Below, piece after piece: positions 1 to 9,758 of a stretch of DNA of 64,000 nt. A program made the position numbers and the translations under genes. Origin of the DNA: Wurfbainia villosa (taxonomy: Eukaryota > Streptophyta > Magnoliopsida > Zingiberales > Zingiberaceae). The stretch lies in contig CM045987.1 in the NCBI GenBank assembly GCA_025175895.1, positions 111,589,040 through 111,653,039 of the forward strand. Direction: 5' to 3'. Position 1 is the stretch's first letter, and every line of letters starts with the position of its first letter. The notes beneath the pieces are model-generated. The model was not told the origin of the DNA, made no database searches, and saw nothing but the letters and a program-made list of their open reading frames with translations.

Positions 1-392
1 CGCATGCGCCGTCTTAGATCCCTCGCCTTGGCGCTGCCGTGCGTTCCCGTCCGGCTTCTGCCGCGTGTCTTCACGACCGGCCGCAACCCGGCCCGGCATC
101 CACGCGCCGACGGCAGCGCATGCTTCTTCGGTCGGCCAAGCCGCCCAGCCGCCGCGCCGCGCCAAGCCGGCGCCCGCGGCGCCTCGTCCGCGTGCCCCAC
201 CGCCCGCGAGCAACCCACGCGCCCCCTGCGCGCCGTACGCCGCCCGGCCGGCCGACTAGCGGCCGTACCTTGTCGGCGCCCAGTCGTAGCGTGCCCCCGC
301 CGCCGGCGGCCGCGCCCAGCCGCCGCGCTATCCGGCACTACCTTCCCACCTCGTCGGTCGCGTGCCCCCTAGTTGCGAGCAGCCTCCCTCCA
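1..392. other. GC-rich block, nature unknown
   Basis: This stretch is strongly C+G-rich and packed with CCG, GCC and CGC runs. It changes abruptly near 392 to the AT-rich DNA that fills the next 2 kb. Open frames of up to 143 residues exist on the plus strand, but they encode only proline/arginine/alanine low-complexity sequence, as any GC-rich DNA lacking stops would. A short phrase (GCCCAGCCGCCGCGC) occurs near 145 and again near 316. It lies 5' of the CACTA coding tail, so it could be a captured gene fragment, part of the transposon, or unrelated DNA. I recognise no protein. Confidence 0.4.
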
Positions 393-995
393 CCCGGCTA
401 TTTTTTTCTTATATTTAACTCGATAATTAACTACGTAAGTTTTATCTTTATTATCCTATTTATTCTGTAACTATATATAGTTAACTGTAAAACTACAGAA
501 GCTTATAAGCTGCTAATTTGCCATTTGGGTTCACATACCAAATAATGCTAAGTACTAAGTTGGAATATTTTATGATTTTGTTTAGTCACATATAGGAAGT
601 TATGGGATAAAACAAGCAGTTTATAAGGCTTAGATGAACAAATCATGCACATCTACCTGAGAAATTACAAGCATCTTAAAGTCAGTGGTGGTGGGGGAGC
701 TAGTGTTTAAGGCTTATTAGATTAGTATTAACTTGTGGTGATACATTTTGATCTGTCTCATTTGCGACAATTGTTATACATCTACAACAATAATTTGACT
801 TAAATGACAAAATTGCAATGAGTATATTTCATTTTCAATAAATTTGATTAGTTTGTTGTCACTGCTTGCTTAGATGAGAGAATTGGCCGATTAACAAAAC
901 TTCTAGACCTATGTTAATAATAACTCTCTCATCTAAGCTTATAAAGCTTCTCTATATATATTATTAGCCCACAATTCACAATTTGACACTAAATT
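393..995. other. AT-rich DNA, no feature recognised
   Basis: AT-rich sequence between the GC-rich block and the putative transposase tail. No open frame, tandem repeat or transposon terminus is evident. It may be intronic or internal DNA of the CACTA element. Confidence 0.3.
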
Positions 996-1330
996 CGGGT
1001 TTTCACAATCACCCCCATTTTAAGTCCTGATGTCCTCGTTAAGACCGAAACCCCAACACATTTAGCAATACAACATCAAAACTCACAAAGGGATCAGGAA
1101 ATGATAGAGATGCGACGACAACAAGCCTTTCTTATGCGCCAGTTTCAGCAATTTACTTCTGGTCCAAGTCATATTCCTCCGAGTCAAGACGATGATGGTG
1201 GCGACGATGATGATATTGTATGCATGTTTTTAATTAGTACCTTTAAAATTGTTTAGTTTATTTAGTTTGTTACTCCTTCATTTTTTACATTTTTTATTAG
1301 TACTTTTTATTTTGCATTAAACAGGAATGA
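996..1330 (+). pseudogene. Putative CACTA-encoded protein, C-terminal tail
   Basis: An open frame runs through 1217. It contains a charged, glutamine/arginine-rich helix-like stretch (EMIEMRRQQAFLMRQFQQF) followed by an acidic end (DDDGGDDDD). A short polar helix then an acidic tail is the usual look of the C-terminus of Ptta/En/Spm plant transposases. At 1217 the frame meets a GT donor exactly on a codon boundary. An AG acceptor at 1323-1324 would add GAA and then the stop TGA at 1328-1330, so the last intron is 1218-1324. The catalytic region is not in the window. Assignment rests on context (CACTA end 1.2 kb downstream) and composition rather than a catalytic motif. Confidence 0.42.
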
Positions 1331-1839
1331 TCTATGAAGTCAATCCTTATGGCGGTTGAAAATGCACATCATTGTAAGTCTTTGCATATTTATTTTCGTG
1401 TTAGTATATAGTTTTTTTTAATGTATGATACTTTTTGCTGTTTGTTTGTTTTCTAATGCAGGTAGAAGAATGTCGGCGCGCGATTACTTACCAGATTCTC
1501 TTTTTTTCCCCATGTGTTGTGATCTTTTGTAGACATTGTTATTTGGATATCATAACTATGTTGATGTTTGAAATGTTGTAGGATATAACTTTTTATTTGG
1601 AATGTTGTTTTGTTCTTAACTTATTGTGTTGCTTTGTATTTATTTAGATATCAAATATTTTTGGATATTATTGAATATTATTTTGTTGTATTGAATGTGT
1701 ATGTGTTTTGTTTGTATTGAATGTATTTATTTGGATATTAGAACTTATTGTATTTTGTTGTGTGTGTGTGTGATTATTTGTATATACGATAGAATATCGA
1801 AACAGAATAAATCTGTCAATTTTTTTTTTATTTTGCGAC
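1331..1839. other. 3' untranslated or spacer DNA of the CACTA element
   Basis: T-rich DNA with no credible reading frame. A second intron-like GTAAGT...TGCAG interval lies at about 1375-1461. Short direct repeats (TTATTTGGATATTA) occur near 1730, and a (TG)n microsatellite lies near 1757-1772. It joins the putative coding tail to the subterminal repeats. Confidence 0.4.
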
Positions 1840-2528
1840 AAATATCCCAATTCGTTGCTAAATCCCGATAAATCTGCGACGACCTTTGCGACGAATTTAA
1901 ATTTCGTCGTAAATTTGCGATGAATTTAGCAACGAATCCAATCTGCGACAAATTTTGCAACGAATTTTGCAACGAAAAATATTTCGTCGCATATATATAT
2001 TTAACGAAAAGAATTCGTCATAAATTTCATTTGACGAAATTTGGCAATTTGGAAACATCGCAAATTTACCAGCAATTACTTTTTAAAGCGAAAATTACCA
2101 ACGAAAAAATTTATTCATCGCAGAAAATTATTTTTTGCGACGAATTTTGCGACAAATTTGTATCAGTCGCAAATTTACCAACGAATTCCTTATTTCGTTG
2201 CGAAAATTTCCGACGAAAAAATTAATTCGTCGCAAAATTTAGCAACGAATTAAAAATTTGTCGCAAATTTGCGACGAATTTGTAATTCGTTGCAAAATTT
2301 TGCGACGAATTCTGCGACGAATTTTAGAAATCGGGGTAACTTTTGCAACAAAATTAGCGACGAAATTTAAAATTCGTCCCTAATTTTCGTCGCTAAAATT
2401 CGTCGCTATTTTTGTCGCTAATATTTGCGACGCTTAATTCCCAACAAAAAATTTTTTGTCGCTAAATTCGTCGCAAATTTTTTTTGCAACGAATTTTTTT
2501 TTAAAATTCGTCGCTAAATTCATCCTAA
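1840..2528. repeat. CACTA subterminal repeat array
   Basis: Dozens of degenerate copies of a unit close to TTTGCGACGAATTT occur in both orientations, many as adjacent inverted pairs (for example GCGACGAA followed by TTCGTCGC). They stop about 20 bp before the TGTAGTG terminus. In En/Spm elements such subterminal motifs are the binding sites of the TnpA-type accessory protein that brings the ends together. Open frames across this array are by-products of the repeat and are not genes. Confidence 0.75.
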
Positions 2529-2535
2529 ATTTCTA

Positions 2536-2549
2536 TTTTTTTTGTAGTG
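2536..2549 (-). repeat. CACTA terminal inverted repeat (right end)
   Basis: On the minus strand this reads CACTACAAAAAAAA, the conserved terminus recognised by CACTA transposases. It marks the exact right boundary of the transposon. Confidence 0.75.
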
Positions 2550-3513
2550 ATGGATTAATCTCCACCAAAGACAGGGTGTCTATCCTCCACTGTATCAGGC
2601 GCTAGTAGTACGATCATAGGTCGACCATAATTTATCTTCCTTTATACAATTATAGGACCTCCTTTGAGAGACATTTGGGGTGAATGATATATCTTTTTAC
2701 ACAAGATAATTTATCAGATCACAAACTTTAATATTTATTAAATGATGCACTTATTTTCTAAAATCCCTTCACCTATGGCACTCCTCGAACTAATTTTTGC
2801 TGGACCAAATTAAAACAAACTATAATAATGATTTTTTTTTAATTATTTTACTGATCATTTTCACACAAACCACATTAACGATCTTAAAAAAAATTTAAAT
2901 TCGTGTTAAATTGATATCGTTGTACCTCTAGCGAACTCCTAAGTTTAATTTTTAAAACGATTTTAAACACTTTTGAGTCAGTCAATAATTTTTATCCAGA
3001 AAAATCAATTAATGATTTTAAAGAGCTTTAATTTATTTTAAATTAGCATAATTATGTTGGTATAATCATATTTTATGTGATTTGTATGTGATTTTGATGT
3101 TCGAACAAATATTAATTTAGGAAAGTATTGTTAATTTTATAGGTGCGTGAAGGAAAAAAATTATGTCTCTACGGGGATGACGTGGTGGCTAAGGTACGGC
3201 GGAGCTTATGGATAAGACGATGGTCGATTTCGAAGGAGGTCTAAAGTCCTTTCTTAGATTCAGATGATCCCCACGTGTCTTGGCCCTCACGTCAAAGCTC
3301 ATAGGATCCTCCATGATTTACCTCCCTCACAATGATCGTGGGACAGACCGGTGGGAGCCGCTAGGTTAGCGAATTTCAACCTTTGCGGTGAAGGAACAAA
3401 ATTAAAAAAATATTACAAGTGTTGCAATTGGAATAATAGAAATTTAAATAAGTCAATAAAAATTAAACAAATAAAAGTTCTAGTAGATTAAAGATCGAAT
3501 ACTTGACATTAAG
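2550..3513. other. Unassigned intergenic DNA
   Basis: There is no open frame of note and no recognised transposon end. It is AT-rich to about 3150. Positions 3170-3400 are more balanced (near GGGACAGACCGGTGGGAGCC) and may be an older repeat remnant. I see nothing that supports a gene. Confidence 0.4.
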
Positions 3514-3693
3514 AAGTCATAGTGTGTTGAGAATAAAATATTTGACATGATACAGTCAGAAAAGACTAAGTAGGTCGAACCAATGAGGATGAGGGCCCAT
3601 CAGCCACTGGCCCAAGCAAAGGGACCACCAAGCCCAGGACCAAAGAGCGACATATCACCGGATGTTAAGATGGAAGGGCCAGTCTACTCTGTC

Positions 3694-4043
3694 GCCTTGC
3701 CTCTTAGCCACTCGACTGCATTATAAAGGTAGACCACTCGACCGCCTTGCCTCTTAGCCATTCGACTGCATTATAAAGGTAGGTCATCGACCGCCTTACC
3801 TCTTAGTCACTCATCTACATTATAAAGTCAGGCAACTCATCCACCTTGCCTCTTAGCCACTCGATTGCATTATAAAGACAGGCCACTTGCCCCTACCTTT
3901 TAGCCATTCGGCTGCATTATAAAGGCAGGCCACTCAACTACCTTGCCTCTTAGCCACTCGGCTGCATTATAAAGGCAACCACTCACCCACCTTGCCTCTT
4001 AGCCACTTAGTTGTATTGTAAAGGCAGGCCACTCGGCCACCAT
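3694..4043 (+). repeat. Tandem 50-bp repeat in H1 LTR
   Basis: Seven head-to-tail units of about 50 bp. Each carries a core close to CTTGCCTCTTAGCCACTCG followed by GCATTATAAAGGCAGGCCAC. The first two starts are exactly 50 bp apart (3694 and 3744); later units vary by a few bases. The array lies about 300 bp upstream of the TATA box, in the expected U3 region, where tandem units often act as enhancers. That role is inference. Confidence 0.85.
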
Positions 4044-4333
4044 GTCCAACCCCTTCAGTCGCCTTGTCTCTTTTAGCCTTCCAGCTATCCTAGGAATCGA
4101 TCACTGAGTTGCACAAGAAGCTCGATTATTGTCAGAATAGAGTGTGAGGGGACCTCACGAAAGAGGCCTCCTACCCTGGGATCATTATCCCTTGTTCCCT
4201 AATAGCTCACTCCCATGATAAGAAGGACCTCCGTGGCATACCACGTAGAAGGTCCGCTTAGAGCTTGTTCCCTAATGGCTTACCAAAAGGCATCCCAAAG
4301 GTGATCATGGGAGGGATGAATACCTTGAAATGG

Positions 4334-4343
4334 CTATATAAGG
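4334..4343 (+). promoter_or_regulatory. TATA box of H1 LTR
   Basis: CTATATAAGG lies between the U3 tandem repeats and the primer site, where an LTR promoter is expected. Confidence 0.6.
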
Positions 4344-4575
4344 GCAAGGATGAGGAAAAGGTAAGAGAGAACTCTCAGAATATTCCTTTCTGAACTAACT
4401 ACTTAGCATCTTTCTCATCTCTCTATCTGACTTAAACATCGGAGGATTGTCGCTGGAAGAGTCAATGACCATCTGACACGTGTTAACCTTTGCAAGGAGA
4501 TACTGTTGCGACCGTGAAAGAACCCCACCTTCTTTGTCACTACCCACAGAAGAGGCTCAAAAGTGACCATATCAA

Positions 4576-4594
4576 TTATCGTCGTATGTGGAAA
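4576..4594 (+). other. Degenerate primer-binding site of H1
   Basis: The sequence TTATCGTCGTATGTGGAA aligns with the better preserved G2 site TTGGCGTCGTCTGTGGGAA at 61487, the typical Tat-lineage primer site directly after the 5' LTR. It sits 23 bp before the gag ATG at 4617. Confidence 0.55.
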
Positions 4595-4616
4595 ACTTGC
4601 TGAGTAAGATGTCGAG

Positions 4617-4992
4617 ATGCAACCTCAGGAAGTTCCCCCTAAGGTGTCTCCCCTAAAGGAGACTCCCATCATGTTGACATCCACCCAGTTAGTCACCGTT
4701 ATCGACCAAGTAGTGGCAGACTCATGGGTGTGGGAAGGCTGGAGGATGGGATACCTCCAGTCTCATTCCACTGAAAGGTCGCGAAGAACATTTCTAGGGG
4801 GAGGGGAACCACACATCCCCCTCTCGAGCCGGCATGAGCAAGAAGTCGCACCTGAGGCAAAACCTGCTATAGGAGCTAGTCAACTTATCCCTTCTCACCC
4901 GTTGGGAGGAAGGGAGGAACAAGAAGAAAATTGGGCCACAACGACTCTGGGTGAATACGAGCTGTCACCTTTCACTGATGATATAATGTTGG
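4617..4992 (+). pseudogene. gypsy gag, N-terminal fragment (H1)
   Basis: An open frame of 125 codons before the insertion. It shares a collinear set of short blocks with the G2 gag at 61525: an EVPP/EIPP start, LTSTQLVTVID versus LLPSQLRAMVD, GYLQSH versus GYFQPH, EPHIPLSS versus PSHIPLHD, and SPFTDDIML versus CPFTKDIVL. This is the variable head of the capsid polyprotein; the Retrotrans_gag core that should follow is missing because element C inserted at 4993. The ATG is 23 bp after the primer site, as in G2. On its own it cannot make a functional capsid. Confidence 0.65.
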
Positions 4993-5961
4993 TGTTGGTG
5001 CAGGGCCACTAGATAATCGAACTTGAGTTTTGATAATGACAAAGGTTCAAAGTTAAGTTATATTATGATCTTATGTTCTGTGTTAAGCTTGCAGGATTAA
5101 GCAGGTAAAAAGTCCTAGTGGATCTAATTAGGCAAAGGAAGTTCAAACAGGGTTTGGAAAAAGAGTGTCAAGGTAAGAACCTTGTGTGTGGAGTGATAAG
5201 GTCGCACCCTTGGTATGGGGACAACCTTAGGCATCGATATGACTAAGGGTTCCAGGGGGGAATGACAAAGTCAAGATCAGACAGTCGAAGACTGTTATTA
5301 CTACTCTATATACAGTGTGCTAATCTCGTAATGCAGGTGACTAGATGAGAATTCGTACAACAATCGACTGGGATGAACCAGTAGTCGACTGATCTAGTCG
5401 ATTGAGGTGAAGAGGATCGATCAAAAGTCAATTACCACATCAAGATAAGAGTTTACGGATAAATAGGATCTAGATCTGGTCCAAGTCAAAGTTGTTGTTC
5501 TATAAAAGAGGGGTTGGATACAAACCCTAAGGATTAATAATCTCCTAAGTGCTCTTGCTCTCAATCTCCGCAATCAACGATCGTGCTACAACGCTACAAC
5601 TCCGATGTCACACTTCTTTTACATCACTTCTTGTCGGTATATTTATCTTATATTTAAATCTTGTACATAATTTCTAAAAGAAGCAGTAAGGTTGTTGTTG
5701 TATTCTTTACATTTGTATAATAGCGTCTCTTACCTCCAACGAGGAAGATACTTTCTAGTAAATTATCCATCGAAAGCGGTCAAGGATCATGGGCCTTAGA
5801 TTAGCATCCTTTTGGCTGTGAACTAAGTAAAATAAATGTGCGTTTAACTTTGTCTTTATATTTTTCGCTACATCTTATTTTTGATTTCAAGTGTTTTAAC
5901 CAAAGAAAATAAAAGTTCAAAAATGCTATTCACCCCCCTCTAGTGTCTTTCTGATCCAACA
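4993..5961 (+). repeat. 5' LTR of element C
   Basis: A 969-bp LTR starting TGTTGGTGC and ending GATCCAACA, bounded on the left by gypsy gag and on the right by a primer site. TATAAAAG at 5501-5508 is the likely promoter. The end region CACCCCCCTCTAGTG matches the same region in B1 (CACCCCCCTCTAGCG), a family signature. Four to five copies of an AGTCGACTG-like motif lie near 5350-5440. Confidence 0.75.
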
Positions 5962-5963
5962 AT

Positions 5964-5980
5964 TGGTATCAAAGCAAGGC
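5964..5980 (+). other. Primer-binding site of C (tRNA-iMet type)
   Basis: TGGTATCAAAGCAAGGC begins two bases after the LTR end. It is complementary to the 3' end of initiator tRNA-Met except for one G-to-A change, and is the usual copia-type primer site. Confidence 0.8.
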
Positions 5981-6302
5981 GCTCAGATTTGGTGCAACTA
6001 CTGGCTGAGCATTTTTTTTCATTTCTTTCTTGATTTCGTTTAGTTTATTTTTACTTCCTGCACTACTAATCCAAGACCAAGTCTTAGTATATTATGTTTT
6101 TTTTCGTGTTTTTGCAAGTATCAAAAGTTCTACAACCGAATCAACTACTAGCGGGTGTAACTTTTGATATCGATGGAGCCACGGAATGTAAAACCTACCA
6201 AATTGAAGCTCTCTCGAAGATCTACAAGTCATACTAGATTATACCCCATAACAAGCTAATTATAACCCCGAAAAACATCAACTAAGGCACTTTTAGGAGT
6301 AT
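5981..6302 (+). other. Leader and possible gag start of C
   Basis: Leader DNA, T-rich near 6010-6060. An ATG at 6173 opens 35 codons (MEPRNVKPTKLKL...) and stops before the nest. The start resembles the position of gag in B1, but decay is too strong to be sure. AGTAT at 6298-6302 is the left copy of the target duplication made by element A. Confidence 0.4.
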
Positions 6303-7700
6303 TGATGCACGTGAACGTGACCTCAAATCTCGCGATGGAGCCCGTCGAGGACTCGAAGCGCGCGCTCACGCTCAACGCCTGCAAGTGCACGGGTGTCGTC
6401 AAGTAATAAAGATTTATTGATCCCACAAGGATTGAGATTCGAGTATAGATCTATTCGATGGACGTTATTGTTAGGAAATCGATTATAATGGTTGCGGTTT
6501 AGAGGGTTATCGTCGGTCCTAACTCTAGTACGGTGTCACACGGAGGAAAAGAAAGGACGCTATGAGTCTTTGGATGGATTCTAGGATTTTGGTTTCGTTT
6601 GTGTGTCGCAGAACACATTGTCAATTGGGTTTTGTCTAGGTTTCTAGCTATAATTTTGTGGAAGGACATCATACACTCCCCCGATGAGCCTTCTCATATA
6701 TCGGAAGCTACATCTGCCATACCAGGTCAACCCCTGGCTTTAGGATGGGATAGTCGGTACGAGGATGCCGAATCAATCCCTGCGACGAGTCGAAAATGGG
6801 GCGCATTTCCTACTCTATCGTATCCTTCTACCCACAATTACCGGTGATGAGGACAACCCCTAGGTTCCTCTTTAAATTCCTCTAAATCTTTGATACGAGG
6901 GCTATCACCCCTCGTATCGGCTAAGCACAGTGACTAGAAAACCAAAATAATAGCTATAGATCTAAACCAAACACCAATTGCAAATATAGATTCAAGAATG
7001 AAAAGATATTTGAACCAACATGTTCTAACTCAACACAAACTACTCCCTAGTCCTAAAATCAGAGAATCTACTCCATGAATGCGAGAAAAGAATCACAAGG
7101 CATTGTCGAATTCATATATACAAGATAAAGTATGGAAAGAATATAGATTACAATGCATTGAGGCTCTTGTCTCTGGGGTTGAGGTGCAAAACTTGGATCT
7201 CGAGCGGCTTCCTTCCTCCCCTTTGTGAGTTTTCGAAGCTTTTTAGGGCTTCGAAGTGTTATCCCAGTTGTCGTGCCTCCTCTAGGGTTTGGGCATGACT
7301 TTCTTTATATAGACATGAGGTCGGCTCTTCATGAAATCCGGAAAAGAACCTAATCGTGCCAAAACGCTTGGCCGCCACACGACCATGTGTTTCCACATGG
7401 CTAGGCCGTGTGTGGCCCTGTGGTGGCCAATCTCGAGCTTTGGACACGGCCATGTGTAGCCACACACCCTGGTCGTGTGCCCTACTACATCCAACTGCCA
7501 AATGCCCTTTTTCGCTCCGAAAGTGCGCCGTTTTCCCCATGAAATGCTATCCTATACACAAAAGTACAAAGAGCAGATCTTCGAACCAGAAAACAAGAAA
7601 TACATGCAAAACAAAGTAAAATATGCATGAAACAAACATAACATGAAATGAGATGTGAGCAAAAACTACTCCTAAAACCCTATATGTTTTGCTCACATCA
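6303..7700 (-). repeat. 3' LTR of A, uninterrupted
   Basis: 1398 bp, TGATGC...CACATCA on the plus strand. The A 5' LTR (26038-26786 plus 51711-52358) sums to 1397 bp, which confirms the pairing. CTATATAAAG (minus strand, 7303-7312) is the TATA box. Upstream of it in U3, 7360-7480 carries a cluster of imperfect palindromes around CCACACGGCC/GGCCGTGTG. Open frames across this region follow those palindromes and are not genes. Confidence 0.9.
7303..7312 (-). promoter_or_regulatory. TATA box in A 3' LTR
   Basis: The minus strand reads CTATATAAAG. The same box is conserved in A's 5' LTR at 51963-51972 and, as CTATATAAGG, in D at 42585-42594. Confidence 0.65.
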
Positions 7701-7718
7701 ATTCCCCCAGACTTAAAT
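7701..7718 (-). other. Polypurine tract of A
   Basis: The minus strand reads ATTTAAGTCTGGGGGAAT directly before the 3' LTR, the plus-strand primer position. D has ATTTAAGTTTGGGGAAG at the equivalent place. Confidence 0.75.
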
Positions 7719-8660
7719 ATTTGTTTGTCCTCAAGCAAACCTTAGTACCAATAAATTTTAAAAAGTATTGTTCCATACTTAGCATGTTAATTAGATTTAT
7801 CAAGTGGTATTTTCAATCAAAGCAAAATAGATGTGTTCTAAAAATTCACTAAGTTAGCTCCTCGTGCACGTGCCAAACGAATATTCTTAGGGGATACTCA
7901 TTCCATGATAAGTTAAGTCGTCATCCTATAGCTTTCCTAAGGTCTCAGACTCTTAGGCACTTACCTACCCAAAGCGAGGGGCGTTCCCTAGATCTAGCAC
8001 AAAGTCTCAAAGGCGTGCTCGGTATTGTGAGAAATTGGTAGGTGTTTCCCCAGTAACCTAACTCGGTCTCAAAGGGGCACCTAACCATTTCCACCCACAA
8101 CAGCTATTTTTTATCCCTCATAATTTTTTTTTCAAATTTTTTCAATCTCTTTTTTTTTCTTTTTTTTCTTTTCTTATTCCATTTTATTTCTTTCTTTTCT
8201 CTCTCTCTTGGGATTTTGATTTTTCCGAATGGGCTTCCACAATCCGAGCATCTCCAGTAACTAAAATGCTAAATCTAGAGTCATCTATGAATTCCAAAGT
8301 ACTAGACTACTGAGATGAATCATAACTAGGTATGTACTAAAATTTCCCTTTCAGAATGTTCATCATGTGTAGGTGTAAAAATAAAAGGTAACCAGTGTAA
8401 GTCTAGAACATTCATTAGAGCAAATAAAATAAAATACCACGAGGTAAATGAAGCTAAGCTACCCATGGAAATAACTCATGAAGAAAACCTTAAAAATACT
8501 ACTGAGGCAGCTTATAGATAGCAAAAACTAAGTGATGAAAGAAACTAAATAACCTATGCATGAACAAATGAATGCTAACTAAAATACAAATATCAGGAAA
8601 GAAACTACTACTAGAAACAAAATAAATCAAAACTTGGGCCCCCCAAACTTAAGCGAAGCA
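7719..8660 (-). other. Non-coding 3' region of A
   Basis: No open frame is supported. A pyrimidine-rich tract lies at about 8125-8205. The region aligns with D 37591-38419, which has a (TC)n run at the same place, showing that A and D descend from one non-coding 3' arrangement. D is somewhat shorter here. Confidence 0.6.
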
Positions 8661-8665
8661 TACCT

Positions 8666-9180
8666 CTAGTATGGTGGATGAGGTGGAAAGTTCAGTAGCC
8701 TCGACAATCTCGGGATCCTGGGAGAATCTGATGTTGAGCCGCTAATGCCACATGTACATGTGATCGATATGAGAGCTCGTGGATGCAGCGGTTGCTCGGT
8801 GCTCCTCCTCCCTAGCCCACTATGTCTGTTGGGCACGCATGTGCTACCACATCTCCTGACAGTGGGTGACCTCCTCCTGGCGACAGGCAGCCTCCTCCTG
8901 AAAGTAGATATGGGCCTCGTCGTAGAACTCCTTGGCTCGCTGGAAGTGCTCCCGGAAGCCCTGGAACTCTACCTGCGTGTAGGCGCTCTGCTCCTCCCAT
9001 CACTGCCTCTGTGTTTGTTGCTCGGTATATATGTCATCGAGGCACGATCGAAACTATGAAAAATCATAGGCAAATGTACCTGCATCCTACTCAAAAGTAG
9101 AAAAAGGTGGCGGTGCAGGTGCAGGCTCATGTCGACGTGGACTAGGTGGGCTCAAAATGATCTTTGCTTCTTCCTAGTAG
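8666..9180 (-). pseudogene. ATHILA ORF-1-like protein, C-terminal coiled coil (A)
   Basis: The minus-strand frame reads a Q/E/R-rich helical stretch (for example GFREHFQRAKEFYDEAH then IYFQEEAACRQEE) with a few stops, and ends in a proline tail whose last codons (PPHPPY, stop at 8666-8668) match D (PPRPPY, stop at 38420-38422). Upstream, near 9100-9150, the frame is proline-rich as in D. The globular part present in D at 38982-39947 is missing, so this copy is a truncated remnant. The plus-strand 104-codon frame here is its antisense shadow. The protein family is found beside gag in Athila-type elements; its biochemical role is not settled. Confidence 0.6.
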
Positions 9181-9284
9181 GTTTTCCCTAATCCTAAGAT
9201 ATTTGCAAAGAACATAAGTGACAATAAATCAAAGTCTAAATTATACATATGAATGCAGAAAGATTAAAAACATGTAAAATTAAA

Positions 9285-9302
9285 CTTGGGTTGCCTCCCA
9301 AG
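9285..9302. promoter_or_regulatory. Conserved stem-loop CTTGGG-TTGCCT-CCCAAG (A)
   Basis: A perfect 6-bp stem with a 6-base loop, identical to 40337-40354 in element D and at the same place relative to the genes: between the gag/protease ORF and the ATHILA ORF-1-like ORF. Conservation in an otherwise drifting junction suggests an RNA function in the retrotransposon transcript. Confidence 0.6.
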
Positions 9303-9758
9303 AAGCGCTTTGTTTTAGGTCTTTTAGCTCGACCACACTCCATTATTTCAAATTGGCTCCGGAGGTTATGTAAACCTCCATTCATCTGTCTCGAATACTT
9401 TATCTACGCTATTCTCTCTAGCTCTGGCCGGAATGACATACTTTCCTGACACAGGTCTCTGACGTGCTGCGCTAGCAGGCTCAAATTCCATCTTATCATC
9501 TCCTACTTTTAGAGTCAACTTGTGATTCTTAATGTCAATGACCATTCCCGAAGTTGCTAAAAATGGTCATCCTAGGATGACGGGTATCTTCGGATCTTCT
9601 TCCATTTCCATGACTACAAAGTCAGTTGGAAGTGTAAAATTTCCCACCTTAACATGCACGTATTCTAGAATCCCCAGTGAGTATCGGTATGAATGGTCGG
9701 CCAGCTATAATGTCATAGTGGTGACCCTCAAATTCCCCAACCCTAGCTTTTTGCATAG
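9303..9758 (-). pseudogene. Athila-like gypsy protease, C-terminal half (A)
   Basis: The minus strand encodes VGNFTLPTDFVVMEMEED then PKIPVILG-PFLATSGM and VIDIKNHKLTLKVGDDKMEF. This is the flap and ILGxPFL region of the gypsy retropepsin, with G-R replaced by a stop (LG*PFL). It is the continuation of the protease frame cut at 22473 by B1; CATAG (9754-9758) is the left target duplication. Frames beyond 9420 towards the stem-loop are degraded, and no reverse transcriptase follows. The enzyme would normally cleave the Gag polyprotein. Confidence 0.7.

Larger units (their letters stand above)
1..2549 (+). mobile_element. CACTA (En/Spm) DNA transposon, 3' part
   Basis: The right end reads TTTTTTTTGTAGTG, the reverse complement of the CACTACAAAAA terminus diagnostic of CACTA elements. 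Inside it lie about 700 bp of short inverted repeats built on GCGACGAATTT, matching the subterminal repeats bound by CACTA accessory proteins. Upstream is a putative tail of the element's protein at 996-1330. The left end and the catalytic part of the transposase are outside the window, so the 3-bp target duplication cannot be checked (ATG follows the right end). How far left the element reaches, and whether it includes the GC-rich block, is inference. Confidence 0.72.
3514..4992 (+). mobile_element. Tat-like gypsy element H1, 5' LTR and gag start only
   Basis: A 5' LTR with TATA box, a degenerate primer-binding site and the first 125 codons of gag are present. The element is then cut by insertion C at 4993. 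Gag and primer site match those of G2 at 61488-61932 by eye, which places H1 in the same gypsy lineage. The left boundary is uncertain: TGTTGAGAAT at 3514 is only a candidate LTR start. The rest of H1 should lie beyond the right edge of the window, because the C insertion does not close inside it. Confidence 0.6.

Noticed and set aside
1..470. Three overlapping proline/arginine-rich frames of 64-143 codons
   Set aside because: GC-rich DNA with few stops gives such frames on its own; composition is low-complexity and no domain is seen.
1840..2253. Frames of 60-101 codons in the CACTA subterminal array
   Set aside because: They follow the 14-bp repeat and are not conserved proteins.
8745..9059. 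Plus-strand 104-codon frame, and 38315-38806 plus-strand 163-codon frame, similar to each other
   Set aside because: They are the antisense of the coiled-coil tail of the ATHILA ORF-1-like protein; similarity follows from the sense strand.
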